Assembly (NCBI GenBank): GCA_025362495.1 | Contig: JANYGI010000114.1 | Coordinates: forward strand, 62,001 to 126,000 | Direction of reading: 5' to 3' | Origin: Byssovorax sp. | GTDB lineage: Bacteria; Myxococcota_A; Polyangia; Polyangiales; Polyangiaceae | Length of the DNA: 64,000 bases | Shown: one piece after another, positions 17,370 to 26,900 of the stretch | Position numbering within the stretch: position 1 is the stretch's first letter | Layout: the number at the start of each line of letters is the position of its first letter | Translations under genes and position numbers: made by a program | The notes under the pieces: model-generated | Database searches by the model: none | The model's input: only the letters and a program-made list of their open reading frames with translations | What the model was told of the DNA's origin: nothing

Positions 17370-17395
17370 CGCTCGACGCTATCACCGCGCCGAGG

Positions 17396-17986
17396 TCATG
17401 GAATCACGAACCCGATCTCGCCGAGCATCGCCCCGAGCGCGAGCAGCGGGAGGCCGATGATGGCCGTGTGATCGTCGGATTCGATCCGCGAGAACAGCGC
17501 GATCCCGAGGCGCTCGAGGCGGTACGAGCCGCAGCAGTCGAGGGGCTGATCAGCGGCGACGTAGCGCGCGATCTGCGCCGGCGTGAGCGGCCGCATCGTC
17601 AGTCGGGTCACGTCGGTGTGCGCGAGGACGCGGCCCTCGACGAGCAGCGCCACCGCCGTGATCAGCGTGTGCGTGCGCCCCGCGAGGCGCGCGAGCTGCG
17701 CGCAGGCGGCGGCCTCGGTCCCGGGCTTGTCGAGGATCAGATCGTCGATCGCGGCGACCTGATCGCCGCCGAGGATCGCGGCGTCGGGGTGGGCCGCGCG
17801 CAGGCTCTCGGCCTTCAGGCGAGCCAGCGTCTCGGCGAGCTCGCGCGGCGATAATCCCCTGAATTTGTGGGCGTTTTCGTCGCAATCGGGCGCGGCCGCG
17901 ACGAACGGCACGCCCAGGCGCGCGAGCAGCTCGCGGCGATACGGGGACGTGCTCGCGAGGACGAGCGACGGCGCGCCGCCGGTCAC
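17396..17986 (-). CDS. Maf/YceF family nucleoside triphosphate pyrophosphatase
   Basis: 196 residues. Maf proteins hydrolyse non-canonical or modified NTPs to the monophosphate. The signature LASTSPYRRELL (10-21), the acidic GGDQVA (73-78) and the block CGSYRLERLGIALFSRIE are present. The GS(Y/F)-type block and the final GLPLLAL resemble YceF, the 7-methyl-GTP pyrophosphatase branch, more than Maf itself. The start is GTG 17986, whose last base begins the NRPS stop TGA (four-base overlap GTGA), with AAGGAG eight bases before it. Such coupling to an NRPS is odd for a housekeeping gene and suggests simple read-through from the biosynthetic message. Confidence 0.88.
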   Translation of the reverse strand: MTGGAPSLVLASTSPYRRELLARLGVPFVAAAPDCDENAHKFRGLSPRELAETLARLKAESLRAAHPDAAILGGDQVAAIDDLILDKPGTEAAACAQLARLAGRTHTLITAVALLVEGRVLAHTDVTRLTMRPLTPAQIARYVAADQPLDCCGSYRLERLGIALFSRIESDDHTAIIGLPLLALGAMLGEIGFVIP

Positions 17987-20900
17987 CGCGACGGCTCCTT
18001 CCCCGGCTTCGCGGGCGCGGCGGCGGCGGCCAGCGCGTCGGCCCGATCGATCGCCGCGTGGACCTTGCTCAGCGCGATGTTGAGCTCGCGCGCCAGCACC
18101 GCCACGTGCGGCGGCCGCATGAAGTCGGTGTGCACGCCGTCGACGTGGTGCAGATCGACGCCGCCGCGCGTGCGATCGCCCCAGCCGAGCCGCTCGTCCT
18201 TGATCCGCCAGGGGGGCTGCTCTTTGACGCGGAACACGGTGATCGGCGCGTCGACTTTTGGCGGGACGAAGCTCGGCCCGGGGAAGACGCGCTCGTCCCA
18301 CAGGGCCTGCGTGGTCGCGGCGAACGACGCCGCGCGCGTCGCCTCATCGCGCGCGGCGGCGTTCGACGCCGGCTCGTTCTGCCGCTTGGGCCGGATGCGC
18401 GCGGCGAGCCTGCCCAGCATCTGCTTGACGTACTTCTGCTTCTTCGGCGGGGTCATCGCCAGGAAGTCGGTGAGCTTCTGGTAGTACTTGGACGCGAAGT
18501 TCACGAACCGCCGCCGCGTGTTCTCCTCCGGCCAGGCGTCCATCATCCCGAGGAACGCCACCTTCTGACCGGCCGCCTCGAGCTGGCGCGTCATCACGAA
18601 CGCAATGAGCGCGCCCTCGCACATCCCGCCGAGCAGGTAGGGGCCTTCGGGCTGAAACGCGCGGAGGATCTCGCAGTAGGAGCGGCCGCGCTCTTCGTAC
18701 TCGTCGCGCGTGTACGGCCGGCCGAGGTACGACTCCTCTGGGTACTGGAACTGGAGGCCGTACACCGGCTGATCCGGATCGAGGCGCTTCGCGAGCGCGA
18801 TGTACCCGAGCGAGTTGGCGTTGGGTCGGGTCACCAGGAAAAACGGCCGCCGCGAGCCGGTCACCTTCATCGGCACCAGCGTCTTCCACACGTGCTTGGC
18901 CGCGCCGTCGCGCAGCAGATCGGCGATCTGCTCGACGGTCTGTGCCTCGAAGAGCGACGTCAGAGGGATGGTCTTACCGATGGCCTTCTTGAGCTCCGAG
19001 GTCATCTTCACGGCGAGCATCGAGTGACCGCCGAGGTCGAAGAAGCTGTCCTTGATGCCGATCCGCGCGACGCCGAGCACGCTGCGCCACACGTTGATGA
19101 TCTGCGCCTCGAGCTCGTCGCGCGGCGCCGCGGTCCCGGCGAGCGTCCGGCCCGCGCCCGCGTCGGGCGCGGGCAGCGCGGCGCGATCGATCTTGCTGTT
19201 GGCCGTGCGCGGCATCTGCTCGAGAACGACGAAGTTCGTCGGGATCAGGTGATCGGGCAGCGTCTCTTTGAGGAACGCGCGGGCCTCGGCGGCGGTCGGT
19301 GCGACGGCGGGCGGCAAGGGCACGAGGTACGCGACGAGGCGCTTGTCGCCCGGCGTGTCCTCGCGCGCGATGACGGTGCACTCGCGCAGCGCGGGGTGCC
19401 GGCTGAGCGCCGCCTCGATCTCGCCGAGCTCGATCCGGAAGCCGCGGATCTTCACCTGAAAATCGCGTCGACCACCGAACGCGATCGCTCCGTCGGGCAG
19501 GAAGCGAGCGAGATCACCGGTGCGATAGAGGCGCTCGCTGGCAACGAACGGGTTAGCAATGAAGCGCTCGGCCGTGAGTTCGGGTCGGTTCAGATAGCCC
19601 CGGGCGACGCCGTCGCCACCGACGTAGAGCTCGCCGAACACGCCGATCGGCACGGGAGCGAGGGCCTCGTCCAGTATGTAGACCGTCGAGTTGGAGATGG
19701 GTCGACCGATGGGCATCGCGCCGTCGTGAGGCTCGCGAGGGATCGGGTGCATCGTGGTGAAGGTCGTGCCCTCCGTCGGCCCGTAGGCATTGACGAGGTC
19801 CACGTCGGGCAGCGCGGCGAGCGCCATTTTCACGTGTGACATCGAGAGCGAGTCGCCGCCGGTGAGCACGCGGCGCACGGTCGCGAGGGCCTCGACGGGC
19901 CCCTCGACGATGGCGTTGAAGAGGCCCGATGTGAGGAACATCAGCGTGACCCGCTCGCGGCGGATCACCTCCGCGATGTCGTCCAGCGCCGGGATGCCGG
20001 GTGGGAAGATCGCCAGGCGTCCGCCGTTCAGGAGCGGGCCCCAGACCTCGAAGGTCGCGGCGTCGAACGTCATCGGCGCGATCTGGAGGACTACCTCATC
20101 GCGGCCTAACGCGGCGTAGCTCGTCCCCATCACGAGGCGCACGACCGATCCGTGCTCGACGCAGACCCCCTTCGGCAGACCCGTCGATCCCGAGGTGTAC
20201 ATCACGTACGCGAGGCTCGATCCCGAGGCCCCCACGTCGTCGAGGGGCGCCTCGATCTCGCGGGCGATCGCCTCGTCGTCCGCATCGAGACGCACCAGCG
20301 GCTTCGTCTCGAGCGCAGCCGGGAAGCGGCCCGTGCCGACGATCAGCTCCACGCCGGCGTCGTCGATCATGAACGCGAGGCGGGGCGCGGGATAGTCGGG
20401 ATCGAGCGGCACGTACGCCCCGCCCGCCTTGAGGATGCCGACCACGGCGACGATCATCTCGATCGATCGCGCCGCGAGCACGCCGACCGGCGTCTCGTGG
20501 ACGACGCCGCGCCCGCGCAGGTGACGCGCGAGCTGGTTCGCGCGCCGATCGAGTTCACCATACGTGATCTTCGCCTCGCCGAACGTGGCGGCGACGGCGT
20601 CGGGACGTGCGGAGACCTGGGCCTCGAAGAGCGACTGGAGGCTCGCGCCGCGCGGGTACTCGGTGCGGGTGTTGTTCCAGTCGAAGAGGATCTGGCGGCG
20701 CTCGTCGTCCGCGAGCATCGCCGCGGCGCGGATCGTCTGATCCGGATCTGCGGCGAACGCTTCGAGCAAGGCGCGCAGGTGACGGAGCATCCGGTCGATC
20801 GTCGCGCCGTCGAAGAGATCGACGTTGTACTCGAGGTTCACGCCGAGGCCGGACGCGGCCTCGACCATTCCGATCATCAGATCGAATTTGGCGGTGGTGG

Positions 20901-23900
20901 TGGGCGCGCTCATCCCGCGCAGCCGCAAGCCCGAGTCACCGCTGCCGGCCTCGCCCGACACCGTCTCCAGCGTGAACATCACCTGGAACAGGGGCGAGCG
21001 GCCAAGGTCGCGATCGGGCGCGAGCTCCTGCACCAGGCGCTCGAACGGGACGTCTTGGTGGGCGTAGGCGCCGAGGCAAGCCTCGCGCACTTGCTGGAGC
21101 AGCTCGCGAAACGAGAGCTCGCCCGTGGGCCGCGCGCGCAGGACCAGCGTGTTGACGAAGAAGCCGATCAGCCCCTCGGCCTCGCGTCGCTGGCGGTTGA
21201 GCATCGGCGTGCCGACGAGGATGTCGTCCTGCCCGCTGTAGCGGCTCAGCAGCGCGTACGCCGTGCCGAGCAGGGTCATGAATAACGTCATCCCCTCGCG
21301 GCGAGAGAGCTCTTTCAACGCGACGAGCAGCGACCTCGGCAAGGTGATCGAGCGCCGATCGCCGCGGTGGGTCTGCACCGGGGGGCGGACGCGATCGGTC
21401 GGCAGCACCAGCGCGGTCGGCGCCCCCTCCAGGTGCTTCTTCCAGTACGCGAGCTGCTTCTCGAGCACCTCGCCGTCGAGCCAGTGGCGTTGCCAGTAGG
21501 CGTAGTCGGCGTACTGGATCGGCAGCTCAGGGAGCGGCGAGCCGAGGCCCCTCGCGAAGGCCGAGTACAGCGTCATCAGCTCGCGCTGGAAGATCACGCG
21601 GGTCGACGCGTCGGACACGATGTGGTGCAGCGTCAACAGGAGGACGTGATCGTGGTCGCCGAGGCGGAGGATCTGGCCGCGGACCATCGGGCCGACAGCG
21701 AGATCGAACGGGCGCGCGGCCTCTTCGCGCATCGCGGCGCGGGTGGCCGCTTCGCGAGCGCCAGGCGCGATCTCGCCCATATCGACGAGCGGCACCTCGG
21801 TGGTCACGACGTCGTGGATCACCTGGATCGGCTGCCCGTTTTCAAGCGCAAACGTGGTGCGCAGCACCTCATGGCGGCGGACGATCTCGCGGAAGGCGCG
21901 CACCAGCGCGCCAGCGTCGAACGGCCCCGCGAAGTGCGTCGCCGAGGGGACGTTGTAGAACGAGCTCCCGGGCTCGAGCTGATCGAGGAACCAGAGCCGC
22001 TCCTGCGCGAACGATAGGCGGAGCTCGGCGCCGCGCGGCATGCGGGTGATCGGGGGCGCCTCGAGGCCCTGATCCTCGCGCACGGTGGCTTCGACGACGG
22101 CGGCGAGCGCGGCGATCGTCGGGTGCTCGAAGATCGCGCGCAGCGGGATCTGCGCCTGGAACGCGTCGCGCGCGCGGGCCACGATCTGGATCGCCAGGAG
22201 CGAGTGGCCGCCGAGATCGGCGAAGCGCTCGTCGATGCCGACGCGCTCCTTGCCGAAGACGTCGGCCCAGATGCTCGCCAGCACCTCTTCCGTCGGCGTG
22301 CGCGGCTCGACGTGGCCTTCCGGGATCGCCCGCGGCCGCTCGAGCGTCGCGAGGGCGCGGCGATCGATCTTGCCGTTCGACGACAGCGGCAGCGCGTCGA
22401 GGAAGTCGAACGACGCCGGCACCATGTAGTCGGGCAGGCGCTGCGCGAGGAAGGTCGCGAGGTCGGCCGCGGCGGGCGCCTCGCTCGCGCTCTCTCTCAC
22501 CACGAACGCGGCGAGGCGCTTGGTGTCGGTGTCGCCGTCGTCGAGCGCGAGGACCACGGCCTCCTTCAGCGACGGGTGGGCCGCGAGGGCCGACTCGATC
22601 TCGCCGAGCTCGACGCGGAAACCCCTTATCTTGACCTGGAAATCGATCCGACCGAGGAACACGAGCGTGCCGTCGGGGAGGTAGCGCGCGCGATCGCCGG
22701 TGCGGTAGAGGCGCGCTCCCGGAGTGAACGGATCGGGGACGAAGCGCTCGGCGGTGAGCTCCGGTTGATCGAGGTAGCCGCGCGCGATCTGCGCGCCGCC
22801 GATGTAGATCTCGCCCGGTACGCCCGTGGGCGTGGGCTCCATCCGCCCGTCGAGCACGTGAACGCGGTTGTTCGGCAGCGGCGTGCCGAGCGGCACGATC
22901 GCCGCGTCCGGGCGCGCGCCCCTGGTGACGGCGTGGGTGAGCACGCCGACCGTGGTCTCGGTCGGCCCGTAGTGGTTGAGGATCCGCATCGCCGGCGCGA
23001 GGCGCTCGAGGCGATCGACGAGCTCCCAGCTCGAGGCCTCGCCGCCGAGCACGAGGAGCGCGCGCGGCAGCACGCGAGCGGGCTGCGACGCCGAGAGCAG
23101 CGCCGAGAGATGCGACGGCACGATCTTGAGGCAGTCGATCCCCTCGCGCGCGAAGTAGGCGCCGAGGCCGTCGGGATCCGTCGTCAGCTCCTCGCCGATC
23201 ACGTGGAGCACGCCGCCGGTGACGAGCGGCGGGAAGAGCACGGTGTTGCCGAGATCGGCCGCAAAGGTGGACACGTGCGCGTAGCTCGCGCCGGCGGGGA
23301 GCGCGAGGCGCGCGCTCACCCCGAGCGTGTAGTTGACGAGCTGACGGTGCTCGACCGCAACGCCCTTGGGCTTGCCCGTCGAGCCCGACGTGAAGAGCAC
23401 GTAGGCGAGGTTGCTCGAAGTAGCCTCGTTTTCGAGGCGATCGGTCGATCGCATCGCCAGCGCCGCCGCGCCGTCGTCGAGGAGGATCGAGGTCGTGCCC
23501 GCGGGCATCGACGCGGCGACCGAGGCTTGCGTGACGACGATGGTCGCCCGGGCTTCGCCCAGGATCTGCGCGATGCGGCCCGCCGGGTAGCCCGGCTCGA
23601 GCGGGAGGTACGCGCCCCCCGATTTGAGGATCCCGAGCAGGCCGATGATCACCTCGGCGCCACGGCCGAGGCAGAGGCCGACGACGGAGTCGGGTCCGAC
23701 GCCGAGCTCGCGGAGGTGATGCGCGAGCTGGTTTGAGCGGCGATCGAGCTCGGCGAACGTGAGCCGCGATTCGCCGGCGACGAGCGCCGTAGCGTCGGGC
23801 GTGCGATCGACCTGGGCCTCGAAGAGATCGTGCAGGCACGCCCCCTCGCCCAGCGACGACGACGCGGGGTTCCACTCCACGAGGAGGCGCGCGCGCTCCT

Positions 23901-26900
23901 CGGCGGGCAGGAGCGAGATCTCGCGGACCTTCTTTTCAAGGGATCTCGGCATCGCCACGAGCAGCGTGCTCAGCTGGCGGAGCATGCGGTCGATGGTCGA
24001 GGCGTCGAAGAGATCGGTGTTGAACTCGATCGAGGCCCGCAGGCTCCCCTCGATCTCGCCCATCAGGAAGGTGAGGTCGTACTTCGCCGTGGTGCTGCCG
24101 CCGCCGCCGAGGCTACGGATGTCGAGGCCCGGGAGCGCGAGGCCGGCGCGGGGCGCGTTCTGCAGGGTGAAGATCACCTGGAACAGCGGCGCGCGGCTGC
24201 GATCCGGCTCGGGCGCGAGCTCGTGCACGAGGCGCTCGAAGGGCATGTCCTGGTGGGCGTACGCGCCGAGGCAGGTCTCGCGCACCTGCTGCAGCGTGGC
24301 GCGCAGGGTCGCGTCCTCGTCGAGCGTGGTGCGGAGGACGAGGGCGTTGATGAAGAAGCCGACGAGCTTCTCGGTCTCGGCCTGGGTGCGCCCCGCGATC
24401 GAGGTCCCGACGACGACGTCGGGCTGCCCGGTGTAGCGGTAGAGCAGCAGATCGAGCGCGGTGAGCAGCGTCATGTAGAGGGTGACGCCCTCCTTGCGCG
24501 AGAGATCGACGAGGGCCTTGGTGGCGTCGGCGGAGAGCGCCATCCCGCGGAGCGCGCCGCGGAACGTCTGCACCGGCGGTCGCGGTCGATCGGTCGGGAG
24601 CTCGAGCGCGAGGGGAGCGCCGGCGAGCTTGGTCTTCCAGTACGCGAGCTGGGCGTCGAGCACGCCGCCGCTGAGCCAGCCGCGCTGCCACTCGGCGAAG
24701 TCGGCGTATTGCACGGTGAGCTCGGGCAGCGGCGAGGCCTCGCCCGCGCGGAACGCCTCGTAGAGGGCGCGGCTCTCGCGGCTCATGATCCCGCGCGTCC
24801 AGGCGTCGGAGACGATGTGGTGCATCGTCAACGAAAGGACATGCTCGCCCTCGTCGACGCGGATCAGGCGAGCGCGCAGGAGCGGGCCGCGAGCGAGATC
24901 GAACGGGAGGCGCGCGTCGTCGGCCACCATCGCGCGGGCGGCGGCCTCGCGCTCGGCCACCGGCAGCGCCGAGAGATCGACGACGCCGCCCCAGAACGAC
25001 ACGTCGGCGTGGATGATCTGCACCGGGCGACCGTCGACCGTGGCGATGGTCGTGCGCAGGACCTCGTGGCGGCGGACGATCTCGCGCAGCGCGCGCTCGT
25101 ACGCGGCGACGTCGAGCGGCCCGAGCAGGCGCAGCGGCTCGGGCACGTTGTAGGCGGGGTTGCCCGGATCGATCTGATCGACGAGCCAGAGCCGCTCCTG
25201 CGCGAACGAGAGACGGAGCCTCCGAGCGCGCGCGACCGGGACGAGCGGCGGCAACGCCGATCCGCGGAGCGAGCCCGCGATCCGCGCCGCGAGCTCGGCC
25301 GGTGTCGGAGCCTCGAAGAGCGCGCGCAGCGGCAGCTCGACGCCGAGCGCGCCGCGGATCCGGGTGACCGCCTGCGTCGCCGTCAGCGAGTGCCCGCCGA
25401 GCTCGAAGAAGCCGTCGTGCGCGCCGACCGACGCGACCTTGAGCACCTCGGCGAAGATGGCCGCGAGCGTCTCTTCGACGGGGCCGCGCGGCGCGACGTA
25501 CTCGCGCTCGCTCGAGGTGTCGGTCGCCCCGGGCGCGGGCAGCGCGCGGCGATCGACCTTGCCGTTGGCCGTGAGCGGGAGCGCGTCGAGCGCGACGAAG
25601 ATCGCCGGCACCATGTACTCGGGCAGCGCGTTCTTCACGGCGACGCGGAGCTCCGACGTGGCGAGCGCCGCGCCGTCGGCCCCGACGACATACGCGACGA
25701 GGCGCTTGTCGCCAGGCTGATCCTCGCGCGCGACGACGACGACGTCGCGGACGCCGGACTGCTTGCGCAGGACGGCCTCGATCTCGCCGAGCTCGATCCG
25801 GAAGCCGCGCAGCTTGATCTGGTGATCGAGCCGGCCGAGGTACTCGAGCTCGCCCCCCTCGCGGTAGCGGCCGAGATCGCCGGTGCGGTAGAGGCGCTCA
25901 CCGGCGACGAAAGGGCTCAGCACGAAGCGATCGGCCGTCATTCCGGGCTGATGGAGATACCCGCGCGCCAGGCCCGCGCCGCCGAGGTAAATCTCGCCCG
26001 CGACGCCGATCGGCTCGGGCTCCATGCGCGCGTCGAGGATGTACGCGGTGCCGTTGGCGATGGGCCGGCCGATGAGCGGCGCGCTCCCGTCGCGCGGCAC
26101 GAGCGTGTACGTGGAGTACGTCGTGTCCTCGGTCGGGCCGTAGAGATTGTAGAGCTTTTCGATCGTCGGCTCGGCGTACACCGCCGCGGCGAGGCTCGCG
26201 GGGAGCGCTTCGCCGGCCAGACAAACGGTGCGCACGGACGCGGGGATGCCCTTCATGCGCAGGAGCTCGGCCATCGCCGACGGGACGGTGTTGATCAGCG
26301 TGACCTGATCGGCCGCGGTCAGCGTCGGGAGCTCGAGCGCGTTCGTCGCGATGAGGAGCCTGCCACCGACGGCGAGCGGGAGAAACACTTCAAAAACCGA
26401 GAGATCGAACGAGATCGACGTCGAGAAGAGCACCCCCGCGAGCTCGGCCGCCGAGAAGACCTGGCGGCCCCAGGCCACGAGCGCGACGGCGCTCCGGTGC
26501 TCGATCGCGACGCCCTTCGGCGTGCCGGTGGAGCCCGACGTGAAGAGCACATACGCGAGATCGCGCGCCGTGGCGCCGCCGGCGAGGCGGGGGGAGGCCT
26601 CGAGCGGGGGCTCGCCGACGAGGAGCAGCTCGGCCGCGTTCTCGGGGAGCGCCGCGCGCGCGGCGTCGTCGATGACGATCACCGGCGCCTGCGCCTGCAG
26701 GAGGATCTGCGCGAGCCTCGGCCGCGGGTACGCAGGATCGAGCGGCACGTAGGCCCCGCCCGCCTTGAGGATCCCGAGCATCGCTGCCACCAGCGCGGCG
26801 CTGCGGTGCACCGAGACGCCGACGAGCGTGCCCGCCTCCACCCCGCGCTCACGAAGCCGATGGGCGACGGCGTTCGCCCACGCGTCGAGCCGCCGGTAGG

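Noticed and set aside
23243-23270. Possible frameshift explaining the odd A2 pocket
   Set aside because: Core motifs before (SGSTGKPKG) and after (NHYGPTETT, GKIDRR) are in the same frame and the segment itself is conserved-looking, so it is a variant pocket, not damage.
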